Below, piece after piece: positions 1-8,519 of a stretch of DNA of 57,425 nt. The notes beneath the pieces were generated by a model. The model was not told the DNA's origin. It was given only the letters and a program-made list of their open reading frames with translations, and searched no databases. The translations under genes and the position numbers were made by a program. Every line of letters starts with the position of its first letter. Position 1 is the first letter of the stretch. This DNA comes from an uncultured Prevotellaceae bacterium (GTDB lineage Bacteria > Bacteroidota > Bacteroidia > Bacteroidales > Muribaculaceae): assembly GCA_900320245.1 (NCBI GenBank), contig ONRP01000018.1, positions 1 through 57,425 on the forward strand, read 5' to 3'.

Positions 1-1
1 T

Positions 2-367
2 TCTGCCGATGCCCCGAACCGCAAATGGGCGACTGATGTGACGCAGATAAACATAGGCTCTGTCAAGCTCTATCTTTCCCCGATACTGGACATGTTCAAC
101 GGAGAGATCATATCCTACAACATCTCCAAAAGTCCGAATCTGGAACAAGTGTACGATATGCTGGACAAGGCTTTCGTCAAGTTCGACAATCTTGACGGCC
201 TCATATTACACTCAGACCAAGGCTGGCAATACCAGCACTTCGGCTACCGTCAACGGCTTGCGGAGCATCACATTGTGCAAAGCATGTCACGCAATGAAGT
301 GCACCCCAAAAGTTGGACACAAAACTTTTGGGGTTCATTATCATTGAGCATCATATATTATCAGTAA
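2..367 (+). pseudogene. IS3-family transposase, 5'-truncated by window and 3'-deleted
   Basis: The reading frame is open from the first bases and encodes the integrase-core (DDE) part of an IS3/IS150-type transposase. Visible are the first catalytic Asp in WATDVTQ, the domain line YLSPILDMFNGEIISYNIS, and the second Asp in HSDQGWQYQ. After QSMSRN, where family members normally continue into a stretch carrying the third catalytic Glu, the frame runs straight into the terminal inverted repeat of the element and stops about 20 codons later. The catalytic Glu is therefore missing, so the protein should be inactive. The family assignment is from motifs; the deletion is inferred from the abrupt join at about 297. 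Confidence 0.85.
299..341. repeat. IS3 terminal inverted-repeat segment / hairpin
   Basis: An 11-bp perfect inverted repeat (CCCCAAAAGTT at 304-314 and its complement at 323-333, loop of 8) sits where the truncated transposase ends. The motif GTGCACCCCAAAAGTTGGAC resembles the ends of Bacteroidales IS3-family elements. It marks the right boundary of the element and can also form a hairpin. Confidence 0.65.
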
Positions 368-388
368 ATATCATTTGGAACTGGGTGT

Positions 389-455
389 TCCAATAAAAAG
401 CGAGCAATCATCTGGTAGTCAGATGGTTGCTCGTAATTTTGTGGAGCTGGAGGTT
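389..455 (-). other. Diverged copy of the ssrA 3' end plus its terminator (att-like)
   Basis: Read on the minus strand this is CCTCCAGCTCCACA, identical over 14 bases to the 3' end of the tmRNA gene at 13478-13491, followed by a terminator hairpin (arms 401-414 and 420-433) and a T-run ending TTTTTATTGG. The same order of parts follows the real ssrA gene (13424-13470). The stem arms of the two copies differ by paired changes. The rest of tmRNA is absent. This looks like the displaced ssrA end left when an element integrates at ssrA. The origin is inference; the sequence match is direct. Confidence 0.7.
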
Positions 456-459
456 TTAT

Positions 460-827
460 CGAATGATATTACACACTAATCACATACTGATTGTGTGATA
501 GTATAAACTAATGAAAATATTTGGTTATCAATTAGTTGCAGACTGATGATTAATTTGTCGTATCACACGATTAGTATGTTATATCCCAAAAGGGGGGAAT
601 ACAAAATAGGGGTTATTCCCCCCTTTCTTGCCGAGTTGAAGGCTGCCATTATTCGATGGGATATCACCCCATCTTGCAATTATCCTTGAGAAATGGAACA
701 GCAAAATAATGATTTAATTCTGATAAAATGTTCCAATCTTGCACATTATTTGCAAATAAACTGTAACTTTGCACATGAAAGTGTGCTGTGATGCCTCGGC
801 ATTATCGGTGAAATAGAACAATAGGAT
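460..827. other. Non-coding stretch with inverted repeats and a possible promoter
   Basis: No gene is seen. An imperfect 20-bp inverted repeat pairs about 475-500 with 560-582. A strong perfect hairpin follows: AAAGGGGGGAAT at 589-600 and its complement at 615-626, loop of 14. A Bacteroidota-type -7 element TAACTTTG lies at 764-771 and could drive the operon starting at 828; its -33 partner is weak (CTTG at 738-741, spacer 22). Confidence 0.5.
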
Positions 828-1043
828 ATGAGCAAGTACGAGATTCCATTTTTGACAGCCTGCATTCGGGCTTTTGGCCGTCGGTTTGACATGACACGTC
901 AAGCTGCTTTCCGTTATTTGCATGAGCATAAGGGATTGGCGTTCTTGATTGAGTTCTATGACGTGGAACATCTGCAGTCGATGGACGAAACGATAGACGA
1001 CTTGCTCATCATCTGTCAAAAGAATGGAGGAACCTTGGCATGA
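828..1043 (+). CDS. DUF3791 family small protein, partner of DUF3990 protein
   Basis: A 71-residue protein, mostly charged and helical, starting MSKYEIPFLTACIRAFGRRF. It matches my recollection of the DUF3791 family, small proteins repeatedly found beside DUF3990 genes in Bacteroidota and Firmicutes. Its stop overlaps the start of the next gene by 4 bases (ATGA type), so the two are translationally coupled. It has no signal peptide or membrane segment. By position and size it could be the antitoxin, or a DNA- or protein-binding accessory, of the next gene's product. That role is inference. Confidence 0.7.
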   Translation: MSKYEIPFLTACIRAFGRRFDMTRQAAFRYLHEHKGLAFLIEFYDVEHLQSMDETIDDLLIICQKNGGTLA

Positions 1044-1528
1044 TGCTTTACCACGGAACAAATGCGGACATTGAGTCAATAGACATTACAAAGGGTTTGC
1101 GGTACAAGGATTTTGGCAAGGGCTTCTATTTGACTCCTAATAGGGAAACCGCTTGCCGTATGGCGCTAAAGAGAGCGCGACTCTTCGGTGGAACTGCTAC
1201 GTTGATTACCTACGAATTAAATGACTCTGCCTTGCAATCAGATTTGAAGGTGAAAGTTTTCCCCGAAAAGGCGAGCGTGGAATGGCTCTTATTCGTGGAT
1301 GCCAACCGCGACAGGAATAGCCAACAGCCCGTGCATGACTATGATATCGTGGTCGGCCCGATTGCAGATGACGGTGTTGTCTTACAGTTGACCAACTACC
1401 GAGAGGGAATCTACTCACCAGAAGAAGCCGCCAGGTTGCTTCAAGACAGATATCTTGACCAGCAGTACTATTTTGGGACAGAAAGGGCTCTTAATTTCCT
1501 TCATAAAATAAACGTAGAGACGATATGA
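1040..1528 (+). CDS. DUF3990 protein, ADP-ribosyltransferase-like
   Basis: A 162-residue cytoplasmic protein of the DUF3990 family, placed by sequence features among ADP-ribosyltransferase-fold proteins. The N-terminal YHGT (residues 4-7) and GKGFYLT (about residues 29-35) correspond to the His and Tyr of the H-Y-(E) NAD-binding signature seen in PARP-like enzymes. A Glu in SVEWLLFVDANRD (about residue 79) is a candidate third position. Start and stop overlap both neighbours by 4 bases, so all three genes form one tight operon. The likely role is an NAD-using toxin or protein/nucleic-acid modifier kept in check by its partners. The fold is family knowledge; activity and toxicity are inference. 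Confidence 0.75.
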   Translation: MMLYHGTNADIESIDITKGLRYKDFGKGFYLTPNRETACRMALKRARLFGGTATLITYELNDSALQSDLKVKVFPEKASVEWLLFVDANRDRNSQQPVHDYDIVVGPIADDGVVLQLTNYREGIYSPEEAARLLQDRYLDQQYYFGTERALNFLHKINVETI

Positions 1529-1752
1529 TCCAGCCCACACATCAACAAATAGCGACCTATCTGACTGATTACGCTCTGAGCGAATTGGTTAAATATGTCA
1601 TAGAAGATACTGGATGCACCATTGAGCAGGCAATGGAGCGTGTGTATAACTCACCCTTGATCCCTGCCCTGCAAGACGAAGAAAACGAATTATACGTCCA
1701 AAGCCCCGCTTATCTCTACGAACTGATGAACGGCTATTTCGCCACAAATTAA
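1525..1752 (+). CDS. DUF3791-like small protein, third gene of the DUF3990 operon
   Basis: A 75-residue acidic protein (starts MIQPTHQQIATYLTDYALSE) with predicted helices and the segment DTGCTIEQAMERVYNS. It overlaps the preceding gene by 4 bases. It looks like a second DUF3791-type or similarly sized helper, with the YxSP.YLYELM tail often seen in these small partner proteins. No enzymatic motif, signal peptide or membrane segment is visible. Together with the genes at 828 and 1040 it makes a three-part unit; which of the two small proteins neutralises the ADP-ribosyltransferase-like one cannot be told from the sequence. Confidence 0.6.
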   Translation: MIQPTHQQIATYLTDYALSELVKYVIEDTGCTIEQAMERVYNSPLIPALQDEENELYVQSPAYLYELMNGYFATN

Positions 1753-1846
1753 GGCTTTTCATTGGCAATGAGTTTTGGCCAAAACGATTCTATTTTCTTT
1801 GTTTTGGATGAAACTCGATAGCATTGCCTCAAGTTTTGAGGATTAT

Positions 1847-3520
1847 TTATTGTTGGATGATGGTACAGATTTTCATCACATCGTCGTCAAAGGTGTCTTT
1901 GTTCAGCGCTTTATTTTTCGTGACGGAGCGGCAGTTATAGATGGTCTGGTTGGAAAGGAATAGCAGACCAGCAATGTCGGCAGTGCTTTTCACTCCAAGG
2001 CGGATCAATGCGAAGGTTCGCAGTTCTGTCGTCATCGTGCCAGGTGACTTGGGGGTGAAACGTTCACCATCCTGAAGCAGCGCATTGAATTCCTTAATAA
2101 AGGTAGGATATAGTTCGAGGAATGCTTTGTCAAAATTGTGGAGGAATGTCGACGCGTCCTCTTCCGACAAGCGGTTTGATGTTATGGAGTGGAGCAATTC
2201 CTGTTCTTGCTTTGCCTTGATCTTGCGTTTCACCAGCGTCTGATAATTATTGAGTTTCTCAATATATTTGGCACACAGCTTGATGCACACCGACGCCAGC
2301 GTCTCGCGGTGCCGGTTGGTATCCAAGAGTTGCTGATTCAGTTCGTGTAGCTGGCTGTTCAAGGCTTGTTGTTCCTGGTTGCTTGCCGACAATTGTCCAT
2401 TGAGTTCCTTCAATTGCAGGTTGTTGGCTGCTAACTCGCTACGGCGGGCAGCAAGCAGTTTGTTCTGACGGTGGATGTAAAAAGACGTAAGCAGCAATCC
2501 TAAAACCAGCAGCGATATAAAAATGACAGAATTGCGCAGGTTCCTGTTCTGCCCTTTAATCATGGTCTCATAGGCAGTGACAATCTGGGGCATGGTGCGA
2601 GAGATTTCAAGAATACGCAAACGGTTGTTGTAGAATTGAGCATCTTCGAGTGATGAGTTGATGTAATTCTGAGCACGGGCTAAATCATGATCCCCATTTT
2701 CAAATAGTGATAAGGCAAGTTGTTGCAGTGCCACATTTTCCATTGTGCAGCCTTTAACATCGGCCAAAGCCGCCTTAATGAGATGATCAACATAACCTTT
2801 TTCATCGCCAGCCATCCTATATTGTCCTGCCAGGGCGAAAGCCGCCATAGCATAGGGCCTTGAGTCGGGCGCCGCCGTCAACAGCACCTGCTTGTAATGG
2901 TTTTGCGCGAGACTGTCGTTCTTGTTTACATACACATATCGCTCGCCTTGGAAAAAGTCATATAAGGGGTCTCCGGCATCCAGATATGCTAATGCTTGAC
3001 TCAGATATTGATGAGAGCATTCACGGTATCGAGGAGCATACATCTGGTCTCTACAATAATCTGCCCAATAAGAATAGACGGTGAATAGGGTATAGTAATA
3101 CTTAAACCGGATCTTTTCATCGATTTGTTGTTCGTTCAGCCCTTTTAGACATTCTTCTGCTTCAGCAAACAAGCCTCCGATGGCGAGAATTTCAGCCTTG
3201 TGGCATGTGAACAGGCATGTGTAATGATTGTCCTGCAGTGCACGCGCCAGTGTCAAGCCTCGCTCGGCATAGACAAGCGCCGAGTCAAACTTGAAGACGT
3301 GATATTCGTTATAGAGGTCATCGAGCGTCTGTAAATCCTGCTTATTGCTTAAAGTGGTGCTAAGTCTTTTTTTCAGGACCGAGATTTTTGCCTCCTTGGC
3401 CTTGATGACTTCCCCCTTGTGAAGGATGGCGTCATCAAGCTGACTGAGCAACTCCTTCTGGGCGGCAAATGCCCCAAAGCAAACAAAGATGGCGGACAGT
3501 ATTAATAGCAGTCTATTCAT
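1847..3520 (-). CDS. DUF6377 TPR-containing membrane regulator of the adjacent PUL
   Basis: A 557-residue protein: signal peptide or N-terminal membrane segment (residues 1-20), a long all-helical region with TPR-like pairs (about 30-310), a transmembrane helix (about 333-352, VIFISLLVLGLLL), a coiled coil rich in L/N/Q (355-405), and a conserved C-terminal cytoplasmic part ending in a helix-turn-helix-like block (TADIAGLLFLSNQTIYNCRS, about 515-535). This matches the DUF6377 family, regulators commonly found beside SusC/SusD genes. It is divergent from susC with 212 bp between them. Inference: the periplasmic part senses the glycan or its fragments and the C-terminal part controls transcription of 3733-13218. 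Confidence 0.8.
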   Translation of the reverse strand: MNRLLLILSAIFVCFGAFAAQKELLSQLDDAILHKGEVIKAKEAKISVLKKRLSTTLSNKQDLQTLDDLYNEYHVFKFDSALVYAERGLTLARALQDNHYTCLFTCHKAEILAIGGLFAEAEECLKGLNEQQIDEKIRFKYYYTLFTVYSYWADYCRDQMYAPRYRECSHQYLSQALAYLDAGDPLYDFFQGERYVYVNKNDSLAQNHYKQVLLTAAPDSRPYAMAAFALAGQYRMAGDEKGYVDHLIKAALADVKGCTMENVALQQLALSLFENGDHDLARAQNYINSSLEDAQFYNNRLRILEISRTMPQIVTAYETMIKGQNRNLRNSVIFISLLVLGLLLTSFYIHRQNKLLAARRSELAANNLQLKELNGQLSASNQEQQALNSQLHELNQQLLDTNRHRETLASVCIKLCAKYIEKLNNYQTLVKRKIKAKQEQELLHSITSNRLSEEDASTFLHNFDKAFLELYPTFIKEFNALLQDGERFTPKSPGTMTTELRTFALIRLGVKSTADIAGLLFLSNQTIYNCRSVTKNKALNKDTFDDDVMKICTIIQQ

Positions 3521-3732
3521 AATTCAAGAGATTTTCGGCAAAAATAATGCTTTTTTCTGAATTTAGAGAATTTACTATATGATTTTTGCTTCTTTTTGTA
3601 ACTTTCGGATTTTCAATTAGATAAACTATTGAAAAATCCCCATGGATTTACCGTTGCTTTACTGAGGTGTACATTCCATTATAATGGACAATAAATTTGC
3701 GATAGTTTTCAAACCGTTTAATATCGATTAAT

Positions 3733-6723
3733 ATGAACAAAATGAAGCAACTTCTATCAAAACGATTGGTCATCGGCTTGCTGACGCTGCTGATGCCCAT
3801 GATTGTGCTTGCGCAGGACATTACCGTGCAAGGCACTGTGACAGATGAGGCTGGAGAGACTCTAATCGGAGCTACAGTCCAGCAGAAGGGGACGAGTAAC
3901 GGAACTGTGACCGATTTTGACGGCAATTTCACGCTGACCGTTCCCTCGAATGCCATTCTCTCGGTTTCCTATATCGGTTATACATCGAAGGAAATAGCAG
4001 TCAACGGACAGACCAATCTGACTATTGTATTGTCCAGCGATGACCAGATTCTGAATGAGGTCGTGGTTATCGGTTACGGAACGATGGACAAGAAGGAACT
4101 TACCTCGGCCATCTCGCATGTGGGCGAAAAGGACTTCTTGACCGTCAGCTCCCTTGACCCGTCAATGATGATTCAAGGCAAGGTGGCTGGCGTCTCGATT
4201 ACCAATACAGGTACCGGTGACCCCAACAACCAGGCAAGCATCCAGATTCGTGGCGTCTCGTCGCGTTCGGCTGGCTTGGGCCCGCTCATCGTTATCGACG
4301 GTGTGCCTGGAGGTAACCTGACTAACATCAACCCCAATGACATCGCCTCGTTTGACGTGTTGAAGGACGGTGCCGCTTCAGCTATTTATGGTACGCGCGG
4401 TTCTAATGGTGTGATTGTTGTCACGACTAAGAAAGGCAGCAAAGACGGCCAGACCCACACCTCCTATTCTGGGCAGTATTCTTGGGACTTCATCAACAAG
4501 GAATTACAGATGATGAATGCACAAGAATACCGTGACGTCCGTCTTGGATGGGGTGACACAGGCGTTGACCTGGGCGGCAACATCGACTGGCTTAATGAGG
4601 CCAGCCGCACAGGCAGAGCCATGCAGCACACGCTGACATTGAGTGGCGGTAATGACAAGAGCAATTACCGCGTGAGCGCCGACTACCGCAATGCCCATGG
4701 TATCGACCTGAGGTCAAAGCGTGAGGAGTATGGCGCCCGTGCCGCGGTCATGCACACGACCAAGAACGGCCTGTTCACCCTGACCGCCAATATTGCTCCG
4801 CGCATTATCTACCGCGACAATGCTGACTGGAGCGTGTTCAAGGATGCTATCGAGGCCAACCCGACCACTCCGCTGATGAATCCCGATGATCCTTCCCTGT
4901 ATTATAATTTCCAGGGCCAGGTCGTTGGCTCCAACCCCGTCGAGCGCCAGCGCATCGAGAAAGACCACGCAATCACCAAGCTCCTGGACTGGGACGGCAC
5001 AGTGAAACTGAATCTCTTGCCTCTGCTGGCCAAAAATGAAGATTCGCCCCACCACTTATCAACTCAGGTGATGTTTGCCGACCACCAGTACAGTAACGAC
5101 AACAGCTGGTTCCGTCCCTCGACGAGCACAATCGCCATCAACAATGGCCGCGAGGGTGAAGCCAGTCGTTCCTACGGCAAGGAAAGCCAGTATGTTTTCG
5201 AGTGGCTGACTAACTATTCCGGAAAGTTCGGCCTGCATTATATCAAGGGTATGGCGGGCTATTCCTACCAGTATTCCAAGTACTCCGGTTTCAATGCCGA
5301 GAACAAGGACTTCCCTAACGACGGCCTGACCTCCGACAATCTGGGTTCTGGCGAGTATGCCAAGGAAGAGGGTGAAGTCATGATGGGCAGCTATCAGAAT
5401 GATGCCAAGCTGATTGCCTTCTTTGGTCGCGTGAGCTACAACTACGATGACCGCTATATGCTGACGGCATCGCTGCGCCATGAGGGTTCGTCAAAATTCG
5501 GTATCGACAACAAGTGGGGTAACTTCCCCGCCATTTCGGCCGGTTGGCGCATTTCGTCCGAGAAGTTTATGAAGGACGTGACTTGGGTCAATGACCTGAA
5601 GTTGCGTGCCGACTTCGGTGTGACGGGTAACCAGGACTTCGGTAGCTATCTGTCGCTCAACACAATGACTGGCTTTGGCTACTATTTCTACAATGGCAAG
5701 TACTTCCAGGTTTGGGGACCCTCCAAGAATGTGAATCCCGACCTCAAGTGGGAGAAGGGCAAGAACTGGAACGTCGGCCTTGATTTCTCGCTGTTCAACA
5801 ACCGCCTGTACGGTTCGCTCAACTACTTCAGCCGCCGCCAGCAGGATCTGCTTGGTAACTACAAGGTATCGGTTCCTCCTTACCTGTTTGACGAGACCTT
5901 TGTCAACGTGGGAACTATGAAGAATACAGGTTTTGAGTTCGACCTGAACTTCAGGGCAGTGGACACTCCGACCTTTGGTTACGACATCAACCTTGTGGGA
6001 ACCACAATGAGCAATAAGTTCTTGGACTTCAGCAACTCGCAGTATGTCGGACAGGACTACTACGACGTGTGCGGCACCGAGGATCCCTATCCTTTCTATA
6101 ACCTGCAGCGCATCCAGAAGGGCGAGTCCCTGGGCAACTTCTTCATGTGGAAGTATGCTGGACACTCCACCGAGGGCGAGTGGCTTGTCTATGACCGCGA
6201 CGGCGACATCATCCGCGCCTCCCAGGCCAGCGACGCCGACCGCCAGCAGGTGGGCAACGGTATGCCCAAATTCACGATGTCGATGAGCCACACCTTCCGC
6301 TATCGCAACTTCGACTTGTCGCTCTTCTTCCGTGGAGCATTCTTCTTCGACATTTTCAATATCCATGATTTCTACTACGGCACCCGCAACTTCACCGGCA
6401 ACCGCCTGAAGAAAGCCTATGCCAAGAATTTTGAGATTTCATCGTCGGCCAACCCCGTGGTTTGTGATTACTTCCTCGAGCGTGGTGATTATCTGAAACT
6501 CGACATGGTGACCCTGGGCTACACGTTCAGGCCCAACAATTGGCGATTCCTGGACCGCGTGCGCGTGTTCACCACAGCCAAGAATCTGTTCACCCTGACC
6601 AAGTTCAGCGGTGTTGATCCCTCGACCTATCAAGTGAATGGTTTGACTCCCGGTGGACAGGGTTCACGCACCTATTTCCCCTCTACACGACAGCTTATCG
6701 TCGGTGTGCAAGTTGATTTCTGA
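3733..6723 (+). CDS. SusC/RagA family TonB-linked outer membrane transporter
   Basis: A 996-residue outer-membrane transporter that, with SusD, imports oligosaccharides using TonB energy. Signal peptide (1-28, ending LAQ), carboxypeptidase-regulatory-like domain (about 30-102), the SusC signature NEVVVIGYGTMDKKELTSA (109-127), plug domain (about 125-236, with QIRGVSSRSAG and IYGTRGSNGVIVVTTKKG), then a beta barrel ending in the aromatic outer-membrane signal VGVQVDF. Length is typical. susD follows 15 bp after the stop. First gene of the PUL; transcription is probably controlled by the divergent DUF6377 regulator. Two MK-type starts are possible at the N-terminus; the first gives the better signal peptide. 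Confidence 0.95.
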   Translation: MNKMKQLLSKRLVIGLLTLLMPMIVLAQDITVQGTVTDEAGETLIGATVQQKGTSNGTVTDFDGNFTLTVPSNAILSVSYIGYTSKEIAVNGQTNLTIVLSSDDQILNEVVVIGYGTMDKKELTSAISHVGEKDFLTVSSLDPSMMIQGKVAGVSITNTGTGDPNNQASIQIRGVSSRSAGLGPLIVIDGVPGGNLTNINPNDIASFDVLKDGAASAIYGTRGSNGVIVVTTKKGSKDGQTHTSYSGQYSWDFINKELQMMNAQEYRDVRLGWGDTGVDLGGNIDWLNEASRTGRAMQHTLTLSGGNDKSNYRVSADYRNAHGIDLRSKREEYGARAAVMHTTKNGLFTLTANIAPRIIYRDNADWSVFKDAIEANPTTPLMNPDDPSLYYNFQGQVVGSNPVERQRIEKDHAITKLLDWDGTVKLNLLPLLAKNEDSPHHLSTQVMFADHQYSNDNSWFRPSTSTIAINNGREGEASRSYGKESQYVFEWLTNYSGKFGLHYIKGMAGYSYQYSKYSGFNAENKDFPNDGLTSDNLGSGEYAKEEGEVMMGSYQNDAKLIAFFGRVSYNYDDRYMLTASLRHEGSSKFGIDNKWGNFPAISAGWRISSEKFMKDVTWVNDLKLRADFGVTGNQDFGSYLSLNTMTGFGYYFYNGKYFQVWGPSKNVNPDLKWEKGKNWNVGLDFSLFNNRLYGSLNYFSRRQQDLLGNYKVSVPPYLFDETFVNVGTMKNTGFEFDLNFRAVDTPTFGYDINLVGTTMSNKFLDFSNSQYVGQDYYDVCGTEDPYPFYNLQRIQKGESLGNFFMWKYAGHSTEGEWLVYDRDGDIIRASQASDADRQQVGNGMPKFTMSMSHTFRYRNFDLSLFFRGAFFFDIFNIHDFYYGTRNFTGNRLKKAYAKNFEISSSANPVVCDYFLERGDYLKLDMVTLGYTFRPNNWRFLDRVRVFTTAKNLFTLTKFSGVDPSTYQVNGLTPGGQGSRTYFPSTRQLIVGVQVDF

Positions 6724-6738
6724 TAATCCTATTAAATC

Positions 6739-8487
6739 ATGAAGACAATGAAACGAATCCATTTATATATGATAATGGCAGCCCTGTGCCTCGGCACACT
6801 GGCAAGCTGCACCGACCTGGACGAGACACTGTATGACCAGGTGGGAACCCAGAATTATTATAACACCAAGAATGACGTGGTAAGGGCAACCTTCCGTCCG
6901 TTTGAACACGCCTTCTGGAGCATCCAGAGCCGTCATGTGCTCAACGAGCTGACAGCCGACCAGTTGATTACCCCAACCCGCGACGGTTGGTGGGACGACG
7001 GTGGCAAGTGGCGTCGCCTGCACTACCACGAGTGGAATGTGGAAGACGGCGGTGATGCCCAGAGCGAATGGAACGGCTGTTTCCAGGGTATCATGCAATG
7101 CAACTATGTGATTGAGGACCTGGAAAAGCTCACGCCGAAGAATTATGGTTTCTCGGATGCCGAGTTTGATAACCTCAAGGCACAGTGCAGAGTGCTGCGT
7201 GCGTGGTTCTACCTGCGCCTGCTCGACGGCTTCCGCAATGTGCCTCTGGCAGTGAGCTATAGCGACATTTCCAAGAATACCGAGACCCAAGTTGAGCCCA
7301 AGGTCATCTTTGACCTCATCGAGAGCGACCTCAAGGAGTGCATTCCCATGCTTGCCGAGAAGACTTCGCTCGGTTCCAATGCCGGCATTCAGGGCCAGTG
7401 GACCAAGGCCGGCGCTGCAGCACTGTTGGTACGTCTGTATCTGAATGCCGAAGTTTACATCGGCCAGGCTCGTTATACCGAGTGTGAGCAAGTGGCCCAA
7501 GCCATCCTTGACGGTCAATACGGTCAATATGAGGTAGCCGACCGCTGGGATGCAGCCTTTGACTGGAACAACGACGAGTGCGACGAGGTCATCTTCGGCT
7601 TCCCCGGTGCTCCCGGTTACAGTTTCTGGCACTATCAGGGCGACACCTACTGGTGGACCGTTCCCGCGCGTGCACGTTACTATCTCAACGATTCCAAGAG
7701 CAAGGGCGGCGACCACAACACCAAGTATGCCGCTTCGCCCAGTTTTGCTCCCAACGGTGAGAAATACAACTATCAACTGGGTATGCCCATCGAGAAGTTC
7801 CGCAAGTATGAGGGCGATGAGCGCATGAAACTCTATCGCAATCTGGGCAACAGCACCCGCGAGGGAATGTTCATCTATGGCTATCTGGAGTACAAGGACG
7901 AGAATGGCGCCACCAAGCGCGTGCAGGCTCCTGAGGTGGCCTATGACCTGTACATCCGTGATGCCGTGGGCAAGTTCCAGGGTCTTGCTCCTGACAGGTG
8001 GCTTTCAGCTTCAAGCAGCACGCTGCGTGACGGTGACCACAATTCGGGCTGGCACTTTGCCAAATACCCGTTCTATAGCGACGATGATGCCCACCAGATG
8101 GAGAGTGACTACACCGAGATCCGTCTGCCCGAGATTATCTACTCGCTGGCTGAATGCAAACTGCGCTCTGGTAAAAAGGCCGAGGCCGGACGACTGCTCA
8201 ACAGTGTGCGCCGCCGCAACTATCCCGAGGCCAACCTTTCAACGGTGCTCTATGCCCCCGAGGGTGCAGCCGTTCTTGACATGGACGAGATGCTCGACGA
8301 GTGGGGCCGTGAGTTCTTCGCCGAGAGCCGTCGCCGCATCGACCTGATTCGCTTTGGTAAGTTCACCTCTGGCTCATGGTGGGACAAGAATCCTGATACC
8401 GATGATCACACCAAGATTTTCCCCATCATGCGTCCCATCCTCAACGCCAATCCTGCCCTGGTGCAGAACCCCGGTTATAACAAATAA
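6739..8487 (+). CDS. SusD/RagB family nutrient-binding outer membrane lipoprotein
   Basis: A 582-residue surface lipoprotein that caps the SusC barrel and binds the glycan. Lipobox LASC with Cys24, followed by the typical SusD start TDLDETLYDQ. The TPR-like helices that contact SusC are visible (for example CRVLRAWFYLRLLDGF near 155-170), and the C-terminal SusD block runs through YTEIRLPEIIYSLAECKLR and ends with a typical RRRIDLIRFGKF ... IFPI pattern. Downstream of susC by 15 bp, so co-transcribed. Many Trp/Tyr residues (for example WWDDGGKWRRLHYHEW near 75-95) fit a carbohydrate-binding face. Confidence 0.95.
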   Translation: MKTMKRIHLYMIMAALCLGTLASCTDLDETLYDQVGTQNYYNTKNDVVRATFRPFEHAFWSIQSRHVLNELTADQLITPTRDGWWDDGGKWRRLHYHEWNVEDGGDAQSEWNGCFQGIMQCNYVIEDLEKLTPKNYGFSDAEFDNLKAQCRVLRAWFYLRLLDGFRNVPLAVSYSDISKNTETQVEPKVIFDLIESDLKECIPMLAEKTSLGSNAGIQGQWTKAGAAALLVRLYLNAEVYIGQARYTECEQVAQAILDGQYGQYEVADRWDAAFDWNNDECDEVIFGFPGAPGYSFWHYQGDTYWWTVPARARYYLNDSKSKGGDHNTKYAASPSFAPNGEKYNYQLGMPIEKFRKYEGDERMKLYRNLGNSTREGMFIYGYLEYKDENGATKRVQAPEVAYDLYIRDAVGKFQGLAPDRWLSASSSTLRDGDHNSGWHFAKYPFYSDDDAHQMESDYTEIRLPEIIYSLAECKLRSGKKAEAGRLLNSVRRRNYPEANLSTVLYAPEGAAVLDMDEMLDEWGREFFAESRRRIDLIRFGKFTSGSWWDKNPDTDDHTKIFPIMRPILNANPALVQNPGYNK

Positions 8488-8519
8488 TGTTTGTCACCCA
8501 TCTAAATCAATAAAAAGAT

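Noticed and set aside
1775-1963. Short plus-strand frame after the DUF3990 operon
   Set aside because: It overlaps the well-supported end of the DUF6377 gene on the other strand and has no family resemblance.
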